Assembly (NCBI GenBank): GCA_964358645.1
Contig: CAYHPW010000024.1
Location: 1 to 39,175 of the forward strand
Source: JBBTDV01 sp038042605
Lineage (GTDB): Bacteria > Bdellovibrionota > UBA1018
DNA length: 39,175 nucleotides
Direction of reading: 5' to 3'
The notes under the pieces were generated by a model. It was not told the origin of the DNA. It was given only the letters and a program-made list of their open reading frames with translations, and did no database searches. The translations under genes were made by a program, and so were the position numbers. Below, in pieces: positions 1 through 6,915 of this stretch. How positions within the stretch are numbered: the stretch's first letter is position 1; every line of letters begins with the position of its first letter.

Positions 1-90
1 AGTTCTCGGTGCTCAAACCCACGTTTCGTCAGGCCTAATTACGCAACAACGCCACAAAAGTCTCATCTTGGTTTTTTTGGGAACATTGGT

Positions 91-477
91 TTGTCCAAAT
101 ACGATGGCCTTCACTGGCGATTGCCAGAACAAGAGGCTATCCTCGGTCGAAAGGATCATTTGCTCAACTCCCTGTACAAACAAATCAAAGGAACTAAATC
201 TGACGCAGATTTCAAGCCAATTATGGCCTCACAGAGAATGTGGATAAAGGATCGAAACACTTGCAAGGATGCTGGCTGTCTATCGCCTAAATACATTCAG
301 CGAATTGCCGAACTAAAGGAATCGTTAAAATCCACTGCCAGCGCACCTAAAGCAAGCTATAGTGACCCCCTACTTGGAGAATGGACGGTCATCGACAAAG
401 GATATGACTGTATTTCTTCGAGCTTTGTTGCACCGGGTGTTGCATTGGAGCTGTTTTTGTACCCCAAGAATAGTTGA
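91..477 (+). CDS. LprI-like (DUF1311) protein, probably partial
   Basis: Residues about 20-77 match the pattern of the lysozyme-inhibitor LprI N-terminal-like family: a short helical domain with the QRMWIKDRNTCKDAGCLSP stretch, two close cysteines (residues 58 and 63) and a Y-x-QRI-x-EL end. Family members are usually exported, but no signal peptide is visible. The only nearby start is TTG, and the reading frame is open back to base 1, so the real N-terminus may lie outside the window or be lost. The C-terminal 40 residues, including DPLLGEWTVID, are unassigned and end abruptly 41 bp before the tRNA. It could be a decayed gene. Family assignment is moderately sure; exact function is unknown. 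Confidence 0.5.
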   Translation: MSKYDGLHWRLPEQEAILGRKDHLLNSLYKQIKGTKSDADFKPIMASQRMWIKDRNTCKDAGCLSPKYIQRIAELKESLKSTASAPKASYSDPLLGEWTVIDKGYDCISSSFVAPGVALELFLYPKNS

Positions 478-518
478 CTTAACTGTAACTTATTGTTAAT
501 AAAAGTAATTCTTTATGC

Positions 519-605
519 GGAGAGATGTCCGAGTGGTTGAAGGAGCACGCTTGGAAAGCGTGTGTACATGAAAGTGTACCGAGGGTTCGAATCCCTCTCT
601 CTCCG
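519..605 (+). tRNA. tRNA-Ser (anticodon GGA)
   Basis: A full class II tRNA can be folded by eye. The 7-bp acceptor stem pairs 519-525 with 598-604, with discriminator G605. The anticodon stem is 546-550/558-562 around loop TTGGAAA, giving anticodon GGA at 553-555. A long variable arm follows (about GTACA/TGTAC). The T arm pairs GAGGG 581-585 with CCCTC 593-597 around TTCGAAT. The long variable arm and GGA anticodon identify serine. The next bases are CCG, so the 3' CCA is not fully encoded here. Confidence 0.97.
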
Positions 606-607
606 CC
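598..607 (+). repeat. Candidate attL: tRNA-Ser 3' end repeat
   Basis: TCTCTCCGCC, made of the acceptor 3' strand, the discriminator G and CC, recurs exactly at 8484-8493. There it is followed by A, completing a CCA end. The two copies bracket the regulator/arsenic gene block. Ten bases is short for an attachment core, so this is a suggestion only. Confidence 0.3.
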
Positions 608-953
608 GATTTCAAGGAGCGTGGACATTTCTCCATTCATACGTGGTATGCAGCAGAGGTTCCCTAGGATTAGGACGCTGAATATTTCGTATTCTGAAAA
701 GACCGTCTTATTTTAAAGAAAAAACTTCAGTGGACTTGATTTAATAGTTAACAGCTACGGGGTTTTCCGCGCCGGGACTCCGGATACCGCATCTATGATT
801 GGGAGGCCGTTCGCACTGTACAGTTCATCAAGCGTGCTCAGCAACTTGGTTTTCACTGGAGCCCTTGTGTTGCCGCTGAAAATTCAGCACCACCCAAACC
901 ATGCCAGGCATTCGGAACTGAGCAAACGCTGGTATGTGTTTGAACGAGTTTGT
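606..953. other. Gap between tRNA-Ser and AhpD-like gene
   Basis: This 348-bp stretch holds no intact gene. Apart from the MerR fragment (about 752-943), I see no convincing coding signal, integrase remnant or terminator. Bases 606-750 look non-coding. Confidence 0.5.
752..943 (+). pseudogene. MerR-family regulator remnant
   Basis: An open frame from 752 to the TGA at 941-943 encodes, at about 767-856, PRRDSGYRIYDWEAV followed by RTVQFIKRAQQLGF. This is the hallmark second helix/wing and linker of MerR-family DNA-binding domains. The N-terminal helix-turn-helix is missing: a TAA stop lies at 749-751, with no start and no recognisable N-terminal motif. After LGF the sequence leaves the family pattern, and there is no long dimerisation helix or metal-binding loop. 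I read it as a decayed metal/stress regulator beside the redox/arsenic genes. The MerR match is clear; which MerR subtype it was cannot be told. Confidence 0.65.
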
Positions 954-1520
954 CTATTTCTTACTGGACACGTTCGATGCTGGAATCGGGCAGAATCCCT
1001 GCGATGGTATGCCGAGTGCTGCGTTGAATTTGCTTGAAAGGTTCTGGTAGGCAATCAAAGCGGTCAATTCCAAAATCTGGTCCTCAGAAAACAGCGCGCG
1101 CAGGCGTTGAAACAGGGTGTCTTCTACTTGCCTGTCCGATCTGGTCATAGCCTCGGCATACGCGAGTGCTGCTCGCTCTTTCTCGTTAAAAGCGGGATTC
1201 ATTTCGAATTCCGCCAGCACCATGAGCTTGTCTATAGTAACTCCACGTTTCTGTAAGAGTGCGCTGTTTATGTCGATGCAGAAAGAACACTGGTTGATCT
1301 GCGAGACGCGGACAGTGATAAGCGAGCGAAGCGCCGGATTAATGGGGGAACTCTTTCGGTCGATGGCGCGGTAAAGGAGCTGAAGCCCGAAGAGGATTTT
1401 TGGAGAGAGGCCCCAGAGCCGTGTCGGTTCCAATGCCGCCCCATAAATTTTCTTCTGGGCTCGAAAGATTGCCCGAATCCAGAGTGGGTATTCTTTTTCA
1501 GGTTTGGGTTGGAGTCTCAT
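954..1520 (-). CDS. AhpD-like / carboxymuconolactone decarboxylase family protein
   Basis: This 188-aa all-helical protein has the AhpD/CMD core: SLITVRVSQINQCSFCID at about residues 67-83, with a CxxC pair (C78, C81). It is followed by a conserved KERAALAYAEAMTR helix. In AhpD the CxxC works with a His four residues after the second Cys as a peroxidase/thiol-disulfide site; here that position is Asn85, so classical proton-relay chemistry is doubtful. The start overlaps the stop of the anti-sigma gene by 4 bases (ATGA), so the two are translationally coupled. Context (MarR, ECF sigma, anti-sigma) fits an oxidative or electrophile stress operon. Substrate unknown. Confidence 0.8.
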   Translation of the reverse strand: MRLQPKPEKEYPLWIRAIFRAQKKIYGAALEPTRLWGLSPKILFGLQLLYRAIDRKSSPINPALRSLITVRVSQINQCSFCIDINSALLQKRGVTIDKLMVLAEFEMNPAFNEKERAALAYAEAMTRSDRQVEDTLFQRLRALFSEDQILELTALIAYQNLSSKFNAALGIPSQGFCPIPASNVSSKK

Positions 1521-1759
1521 CGTTTCTTTCTATCGATTTCTTCGAGGACCTGTTTTTTAAGGCTCTCTACCTGGGTTTGATCCATCTTGGTTTTGGCGGC
1601 AAAGAGCTTCCTAAAGGCATCGGAGAGCATCAGAAGATGTTTGGAGTAACGAGAGCAGTGCTTGCACATCATGAGATGCATTCGAAGCTCTGCTTTCTTT
1701 ATCAATGGCAGATACTCTCCTGAGCTAATCAGTCTAACGATTTCTTTGCATGGAAGCAT
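1517..1759 (-). CDS. Zinc-finger anti-sigma factor (zf-HC2 type)
   Basis: This 80-aa protein has Cys4 and the H28-x3-C32-x2-C35 arrangement (HLMMCKHC), typical of ZAS-type zinc-binding anti-sigma domains. There is no transmembrane segment, so it is a soluble anti-sigma factor; members of this type can sense redox state through the zinc-bound cysteines. It starts 5 bp after the ECF sigma gene and overlaps the AhpD-like gene by 4 bp. The inferred role is to sequester the adjacent sigma factor until stress. The C-terminal tail is a charged helix. Confidence 0.8.
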   Translation of the reverse strand: MLPCKEIVRLISSGEYLPLIKKAELRMHLMMCKHCSRYSKHLLMLSDAFRKLFAAKTKMDQTQVESLKKQVLEEIDRKKR

Positions 1760-1764
1760 GGTTC

Positions 1765-2367
1765 TTACGCCCCTCGCTTAACGACCTTGCTCTCAACGCA
1801 TTCGCGAAGCCGGTTTCTTGCGCGGTAAAGCAGCACACCTAAGTTGGTGACGGTAACGTTCAATATCTTACAGACCTCTGGACTTTCATGTTCTTCCACT
1901 TCCCTAAGATAGAAAGCCATCCGCTGGGCAAGCGGAAGGGACTCTAAGCATTTTTCAATGAGACCGATGGATTCTGAAGCCATAAAAAAGCGCTCAGGGT
2001 CAAGCGGAGGTTGAACCCATCGGCCATGAGAGTCAAATCGGGTTTCCAGCACGTGTTCTACCGGGTCTGGGCTATCAAAACGAACCTGCTCCCGACGAAG
2101 CTCGGAAGCCTTGTTATAGAGGATTCCAAAGATGAAAGTCCGCACGTGGGATTTGGCCTGAAACGAGGGAATGACATCCATGAAAGTAGCCCAGACGTTT
2201 TGAACAAGCTCTTTGGCATTAATAGCATCAAAACTAAGACCTAAAGCTGCTCGATACAGCTGCTCGGTATATGCGCGGACGATGGATTCTACTGCGCTGG
2301 AGTCGCGTCCGCGAAGGCGCGCGATAAATTCCTGTGAACTGAAATTCGTTTGTGGCGTCTGAGTCAT
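1765..2367 (-). CDS. ECF-type RNA polymerase sigma factor
   Basis: This 200-aa protein carries sigma region 2 (about residues 10-75, with LVQNVWATFMDVIPSF and TFIFGILYNKASELRRE). Region 4 follows (about 130-195, LPLAQRMAFYLREVEEH, then a helix-turn-helix with NVTVTNLGVLLYRARNRLRE). No region 1.1 or 3 is present, as expected for extracytoplasmic-function sigma factors. I start at the ATG at 2367; the longer frame needs a TTG at 2409 and adds a hydrophobic stretch that does not fit the family. The anti-sigma gene follows after 5 bp. The middle DSHGRWVQPPLDPERFF linker is typical of one ECF subgroup. Targets cannot be read from the sequence. Confidence 0.9.
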   Translation of the reverse strand: MTQTPQTNFSSQEFIARLRGRDSSAVESIVRAYTEQLYRAALGLSFDAINAKELVQNVWATFMDVIPSFQAKSHVRTFIFGILYNKASELRREQVRFDSPDPVEHVLETRFDSHGRWVQPPLDPERFFMASESIGLIEKCLESLPLAQRMAFYLREVEEHESPEVCKILNVTVTNLGVLLYRARNRLRECVESKVVKRGA

Positions 2368-2411
2368 GATGAAAATCACGATAAATGCCAAATGTTCATA
2401 TGTAAACAATA

Positions 2412-2921
2412 TTAAAGCTTGGAACTGCCGGCATTATCAGGTGGCAGGCCACAAGTGTCGGATGAAAGACTGTGCAGTGATATTTGCTGAAGTATCGAGA
2501 GAAACTTCGGATCGAGTACGGGCATGAGTTTCTTCACGCGCTTAATATGGCGTGGGAAAAGAGATTCAAAAAGCCTAGTACCTTTGGCTGTTAATTCGAT
2601 CTGTGCACGCTTTCCTGGTTGTCTAGTCCGCATCCGTGCAAGTCCATCGACTTTAAGTCGATGTAGGAACATGGAGACATTTCCGCGCGTGACGAGAAGT
2701 CTACGTGCTATCTCAGCTGCCAACATGGGACTATAGAAGTAGAGAAGCAGAAGAATCTGGAAACGAGAAATCGAGCAATTTTCGGTTAGCAGCCCCTGCT
2801 CAAGCTGGCGAAATACAGCTTGGAAAGCAGACATGAGCGCACGCCAGCTTATAACTTCTGGCAATTCAAGAAGCTCTTCTAGGTTTTTAGATTTTTTAGC
2901 TTGCTCTGAACGTCTTGCCAT
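2412..2921 (-). CDS. MarR-family transcriptional regulator
   Basis: This 169-aa protein has a winged helix typical of MarR: ISRFQILLLLYFYSPMLAAE, then IARRLLVTRGNVSMFLHRL as the recognition region, then a wing RMRTRQPGKRAQIELTAKG. Such proteins bind palindromic operators as dimers and respond to phenolics, oxidants or metals. The start at 2921 has a GGGAG Shine-Dalgarno sequence 6 bases upstream; the longer TTG start is unlikely. It is followed 44 bp later by the ECF sigma gene, so the two regulators are probably co-transcribed. One Cys near the C-terminus (SSDTCGLPP) could be redox-sensing, but this is a guess. Confidence 0.88.
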   Translation of the reverse strand: MARRSEQAKKSKNLEELLELPEVISWRALMSAFQAVFRQLEQGLLTENCSISRFQILLLLYFYSPMLAAEIARRLLVTRGNVSMFLHRLKVDGLARMRTRQPGKRAQIELTAKGTRLFESLFPRHIKRVKKLMPVLDPKFLSILQQISLHSLSSDTCGLPPDNAGSSKL

Positions 2922-2923
2922 TG

Positions 2924-3031
2924 CTAACTCCCGTTGAGAGACCAATCGTAGTCAAGAAAACTGATGTTTGCACCGACGATCAGCACCACTGCGATGACAC
3001 CAATCAATCATATCGATAGTTTCAAGTCCAT
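2924..3031 (-). pseudogene. Mini-ORF for single-pass membrane peptide, interrupted by TGA
   Basis: Upstream of MarR, a very strong ribosome binding site (AGGAGGAGG) sits 6 bases before an ATG at 3031. The frame reads MDLKLSI, then TGA at 3010-3008, then LIGVIAVVLIVGANISFLDY and a short tail. It stops at TAG 2926-2924, two bases before the MarR start. Apart from that one TGA it would be a 35-residue membrane peptide with one hydrophobic helix. It may be a mutated small gene, or translation may restart at the TTG right after the stop. Homology is unknown. Confidence 0.35.
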
Positions 3032-3228
3032 TCCAAGCCTCCTCCTAATGGGCACACCCATGGAGTTTAGTGATAGAAGATGCTAGCTTCTTACAGATAA
3101 AGATAACCACGGAAAAACAAAGAACTAATCTGGGTGGTAAAAGCTGTGTAATGGATTGCTTCTGAGCTTCACTCATTAATAACAGCCAATCGTTACTGAA
3201 AAAGGGTTGGTTACGAAGGGAGATCGTC

Positions 3229-3489
3229 ATGAAGTCCGTCACAGTTTACTCGATGCATGGGTGCCCATACTGCGAGGCCGCAAAGGCCCTACTTCAAAAG
3301 CGTGCAGTAGCTTTCGAGGAGATCAAGCTAGCCGAAGAAGATGATGCGGCTTGGACGGAGCTGAGCTTGCGCTCTGGACTGAAAACGATGCCACAGATTT
3401 TCCAAGGCGAGCGCCTTATTGGTGGGTTCGCGGAATTGGCGAAGCTCGATCAAATAGATAGCCTTGTGTCGCTTAAAATCGCCGGGTGA
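3229..3489 (+). CDS. Glutaredoxin
   Basis: This 86-aa thioredoxin-fold protein has the dithiol active site CPYC (C12, C15) after the first beta strand. It also has the TMPQIF cis-proline loop (KTMPQIFQGERLIGG) and the GG motif that binds glutathione. Length and motifs fit a GrxC-type glutaredoxin, which reduces disulfides or glutathione adducts in the cytoplasm. GAAGGGAG provides the ribosome binding site. It heads the plus-strand redox/arsenic operon: the TVP38-disulfide reductase gene starts 22 bp after its stop. In such a setting it could supply electrons for arsenate reduction or repair oxidised thiols; that role is inferred. Confidence 0.93.
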   Translation: MKSVTVYSMHGCPYCEAAKALLQKRAVAFEEIKLAEEDDAAWTELSLRSGLKTMPQIFQGERLIGGFAELAKLDQIDSLVSLKIAG

Positions 3490-3511
3490 AGCAGCTGGGA
3501 AGGCGACGCCT

Positions 3512-5656
3512 ATGAAGAACCGCGTTCTCACAAAAATACTCGTCGTGATGGCACTTGCGGTCGCGGTGCTTGCCTTCTGGATTTTTGATCTTGGCAACTC
3601 ACTCACATTAGAAAATCTCAAGGCCAGCCGAGAGGTGCTTGAGCGGTACTATCATCAGCATCCCGTAGCGCTGATTTTCGGATATATTGCGGTCTATGTC
3701 GTATCGACCGCGCTTTCACTTCCGGGGGCAATGATTCTCACACTCGCGGGAGGTGCGGTTTTTGGGTTTTGGTTGGGGACGGCGCTGGTCTCGTTCGCGA
3801 GCACGATGGGTGCAACCGCTGCTTTCCTGGTTTCACGGTTTCTTCTGCGTGATTTTGTTCAATCACGCTTTGGTGAAAAGCTCTCTGCCGTCAATGATGG
3901 CATTCAAAAAGAAGGAGCGTTCTACCTCTTTACGCTTCGCTTGGTTCCACTCTTCCCATTTTTTCTGATCAACCTTGTCATGGGGCTTACGCCCATCCGG
4001 GTAACGACGTTTTTTGTCGTCAGCCAAATCGGAATGCTTGCAGGCACCGCGGCTTATGTGAACGCTGGAACCAAGCTTAGCCAGATCGAATCGTTAAGAG
4101 GAATTCTTTCCTTTGAGCTTCTTTCCGCATTCGCAGTAATCGGCATTCTTCCACTGCTCTCCAAATTTGGTATTCAGTTCCACCGGTCTCGAAAGGCGTT
4201 ACGCCGGTTTCGGCGGCCAAAGAAATTTGACTACAACGTCGTGGTGATTGGGGGAGGATCGGCGGGCCTGGTTTCAGCCTATATCGCCGCAGCGGTGAAG
4301 GCCAAGGTCGCACTCATCGAAAAGCACAAGATGGGTGGAGATTGTTTAAATACAGGATGTGTGCCGAGCAAGGCGCTTATTCGCTCCGCCAAGATTCTAT
4401 CCTACATCCGGCGTGCTCCGGAGTTTGGTCTTGATCGCACGGAGGTAAGATTTGATTTCGCCAACGTCATGGAGCGCGTGCAACGCGTAATTGGGAAAGT
4501 CGAACCGCACGATTCGACAGAGCGCTACTCAAAACTTGGCGTAGATTGCATTCAAGGCGCGGCAAAGATTGTTAGCCCCTTTGAGATTGAAGTGAATGCG
4601 AAGCGAGTCACCACAAAAAATATTATTGTCGCAACAGGTGCTCGCCCACTGGTCCCACCAATCACTGGTTTGGATAAAATCCAGTATATGACGAGCGACA
4701 CGGTCTGGGGGATTAGGAAGCTTCCCAAGCGCCTACTGGTTCTTGGTGGCGGTCCCATTGGTTGCGAACTTGCCCAGGCATTTTCTCGCTTTGGCTCCGA
4801 GGTGAGCATCATTGAAATGGCTCCTCGCATCCTTATTCGTGAGGATGTCGATGTCTCCTCTTTTGTCACGGAGAAATTCAAGAAAGATGGAATCAAAGTT
4901 CTAACTACTCACAAGGCGAAATTTTTTGAGACGAATGGATCTCAGAAATGGCTTATATGTGAAGCAAATGGAAATGAAGTTCGCATTGAGTTTGACGAAG
5001 TACTTTTAGCCCTTGGTCGCAAAGCCAATGTGACAGGGTTTGGACTAGAAGACCTCGGTGTTGAAATCTCTAAGCGAGGGACTATTGAGCACGATGAATT
5101 CATGCGAACGAACTATCCAAACATCTTTGTGTGCGGCGATGTGGCCGGCCCTTATCAGTTCACTCATACGGCAGCTCATCAGGCTTGGTATGCCTCAGTC
5201 AATGCGCTCTTTAGCCCGGTTAAGAAGTTTAGGACAGATTATCGCGTGATTCCATGGTGTACGTTCACCGATCCAGAAGTGGCGCGCGTCGGCCTCAATG
5301 AGCAAGAGGCCAGGGAAAAAGGCATCGGGGTTCAAGTCACGAAATACGGACTTGACGATTTAGACCGGGCGATCGCTGAGGAAGAAGACAATGGATTTGT
5401 TAAAATTCTCACCACACCGGGAAGGGATGCTGTTTTGGGCGCGACGATTGTGGGTTCACACGCGGGTGACATCATAGCTGAGTACGTCGCGGCGATGAAG
5501 CATGGATTTGGCCTAAACAAAATTTTGGGAACAATTCACATCTATCCGACACTCGCTGAGGCTAATAAATACGCGGCTGGCAACTGGAAGAAAGCGACAG
5601 CTCCGAAGAAGGCGCTTGAACTCTTGGAGAAGTTTCATGCATGGAGGCGAAGATGA
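3512..5656 (+). CDS. TVP38/TMEM64 membrane domain fused to MerA-like FAD disulfide reductase
   Basis: This is a 714-aa fusion. Residues about 1-225 form a TVP38/DedA-like (SNARE-associated) membrane domain with several hydrophobic helices and the signature GAMILTLAGGAVFGFWLGT and RLVPLFPFFLINLVMGLT. Residues about 240-714 form a class I pyridine nucleotide-disulfide oxidoreductase: FAD site GGGSAG (247-252), redox cysteines in CLNTGCVPSK (C278, C283), an NAD(P) site GGGPIG, and the C-terminal HIYPTLAEANK with the catalytic His. The C-terminal Cys pair and N-terminal metal domain of true mercuric reductase are absent. I start at 3512 (GGGAAGG upstream), not at the upstream in-frame start inside the glutaredoxin gene. 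Such fusions are known in bacteria; the substrate is not established. Its stop overlaps the ATG of the PiT remnant. Confidence 0.88.
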   Translation: MKNRVLTKILVVMALAVAVLAFWIFDLGNSLTLENLKASREVLERYYHQHPVALIFGYIAVYVVSTALSLPGAMILTLAGGAVFGFWLGTALVSFASTMGATAAFLVSRFLLRDFVQSRFGEKLSAVNDGIQKEGAFYLFTLRLVPLFPFFLINLVMGLTPIRVTTFFVVSQIGMLAGTAAYVNAGTKLSQIESLRGILSFELLSAFAVIGILPLLSKFGIQFHRSRKALRRFRRPKKFDYNVVVIGGGSAGLVSAYIAAAVKAKVALIEKHKMGGDCLNTGCVPSKALIRSAKILSYIRRAPEFGLDRTEVRFDFANVMERVQRVIGKVEPHDSTERYSKLGVDCIQGAAKIVSPFEIEVNAKRVTTKNIIVATGARPLVPPITGLDKIQYMTSDTVWGIRKLPKRLLVLGGGPIGCELAQAFSRFGSEVSIIEMAPRILIREDVDVSSFVTEKFKKDGIKVLTTHKAKFFETNGSQKWLICEANGNEVRIEFDEVLLALGRKANVTGFGLEDLGVEISKRGTIEHDEFMRTNYPNIFVCGDVAGPYQFTHTAAHQAWYASVNALFSPVKKFRTDYRVIPWCTFTDPEVARVGLNEQEAREKGIGVQVTKYGLDDLDRAIAEEEDNGFVKILTTPGRDAVLGATIVGSHAGDIIAEYVAAMKHGFGLNKILGTIHIYPTLAEANKYAAGNWKKATAPKKALELLEKFHAWRRR

Positions 5657-5817
5657 GTATTCTCTTTGCGATTGTTTTTGGGCTGTTTCTGGCCTACGCC
5701 AACGGAGCAAACGATAACTTTAAGGGACTCGAAACCCTCTTTGGTAGCGGGACGACAGATTATAAGAGAGCTTTGGCCTGTGGTACGGCGTCTACTTTTA
5801 TGGGTTCACTGGTTTGA
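5653..5817 (+). pseudogene. Truncated PiT-family phosphate transporter
   Basis: An ATG overlapping the previous stop (ATGA) opens a frame of 54 codons ending at TGA 5815-5817. It encodes the first helix and the hallmark AYANGANDNFKGLETLFGSG of PiT/Pho-4 inorganic phosphate transporters, then DYKRALACGTASTFMGSLV. Functional members have about 10-12 helices and more than 330 residues, so this is only the N-terminal seventh or less. The rest is missing, and arsM starts 28 bp after the stop, which suggests a deletion that joined arsM to the operon. The 4-bp overlap shows the transporter was once an operon member. Phosphate transporters often accompany arsenic genes. Confidence 0.85.
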
Positions 5818-5845
5818 GATCGAGAAGACGGAGGTTATAAGGATT

Positions 5846-6904
5846 ATGAAAACAGAAAAGAAAACGCTGGAATCAGTCCGAGATTATTACGGGAAGGTAC
5901 TCAAATCCAATAAGGACTTGAAGACAAGCGCGTGCTGCACAATGGATGCACTTCCTACAGGGATCAAGGAGGCACTAAATGACATTCATCCCAAGGTGAT
6001 TGAAAAATTCTACGGATGTGGCTCACCTATTCCCCCAGAGCTCACCGGAAAAACCGTTCTCGATCTAGGCTCCGGTTCAGGTAGAGATTGCTTTGTCCTA
6101 TCGAAGTTGGTTGGCGAGAGAGGCTGCGTGATCGGCGTGGATATGACCGAATCGCAGCTCGAAACAGCCCGAAAACACGTAAGATATCACACCGAGAAAT
6201 TCGGTTACGCCAAACCCAATGTCGAGTTCTTGCAAGGCTATATCGAAGACCTAGAGAGTCTTGGCCTCGCAAGTAACTCTGTCGATGTTGTTGTTTCAAA
6301 CTGCGTAATTAATCTCTCGCCGGATAAGAATCGGGTATTTTCTGAGATCTTCCGTGTGCTCAAGCCAGGTGGCGAGCTTTACTTATCAGATATATTTTCT
6401 GGGAGGAGAATCTCCCAATCATTGAGCGAAGACCGAGTGCTCCTTGGGGAATGCCTGGGTGGCGCTCTCTATATTGAGGATTTCAGGCGTAGCCTTGCTA
6501 GAATCGGATGTTTTGACTACCGAGTCGTCGCGAAATCAAAAATCCAACTTCACAACAGCGAAATCGAGCGCAAGGCTGGGATGATCGATTTTTATTCGAT
6601 GACCATTCGTGCGTTCAAGCTCGATCTTGAAGATCGCTGCGAGGACTATGGACAAGTCGCGTACTATCTGGGCACTATCCCAGAATACCGGCACCTTTTC
6701 ACGCTAGATGACTATCACGTCTTTAAGACAGGGCAACCGCTTCTTGTATGTAGCAACACGGCTTCAATGTTGACAGCCACTCGCTATGCGCCACACTTCA
6801 AGATCGTCGGAGATACCAGCCAGCATCTTGGTCTATTTGATTGTGGACCCAAGGCTTCAACTGGTACCAGCAACAAATTGAAACCTACGGGCGCTTGCTG
6901 CTGA
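5846..6904 (+). CDS. arsM: Arsenite S-adenosylmethionine methyltransferase (ArsM)
   Basis: This 352-aa class I methyltransferase has the SAM motif VLDLGSGSGRDCF (residues 71-83) and the acidic IGVDMTESQ strand end. The cysteines expected to bind As(III) are present: CC at 30-31, C58 (FYGCGSP), C153 (SNCVINLSPDK) and C203 (GECLGGALY). These correspond by context to the four conserved cysteines of algal ArsM. The C-terminal extension ends in GACC, as in many homologues. ArsM methylates arsenite to mono-, di- and trimethyl forms in the cytoplasm. The true start is the ATG at 5846 with a GGAGG site upstream; the frame extends further but there overlaps the PiT remnant in another phase. The next gene starts 11 bp downstream. 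Confidence 0.93.
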   Translation: MKTEKKTLESVRDYYGKVLKSNKDLKTSACCTMDALPTGIKEALNDIHPKVIEKFYGCGSPIPPELTGKTVLDLGSGSGRDCFVLSKLVGERGCVIGVDMTESQLETARKHVRYHTEKFGYAKPNVEFLQGYIEDLESLGLASNSVDVVVSNCVINLSPDKNRVFSEIFRVLKPGGELYLSDIFSGRRISQSLSEDRVLLGECLGGALYIEDFRRSLARIGCFDYRVVAKSKIQLHNSEIERKAGMIDFYSMTIRAFKLDLEDRCEDYGQVAYYLGTIPEYRHLFTLDDYHVFKTGQPLLVCSNTASMLTATRYAPHFKIVGDTSQHLGLFDCGPKASTGTSNKLKPTGACC

Positions 6905-6915
6905 AGAGGAGTTGA

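Noticed and set aside
525..716. Open frame over the tRNA-Ser
   Set aside because: It starts inside the tRNA acceptor stem and its sequence is explained by the tRNA.
795..1037. 80-codon open frame after the tRNA
   Set aside because: The MerR match is in another frame, and this frame shows no family pattern or ribosome site.
3008..3010. In-frame TGA as a selenocysteine codon
   Set aside because: It lies at the edge of a hydrophobic helix with no redox motif, and no selenocysteine insertion hairpin was recognised after it.
3045..3242. 65-codon minus-strand frame in the MarR/glutaredoxin gap
   Set aside because: It runs into the glutaredoxin start region, lacks a ribosome site and shows no domain; the gap is probably regulatory.
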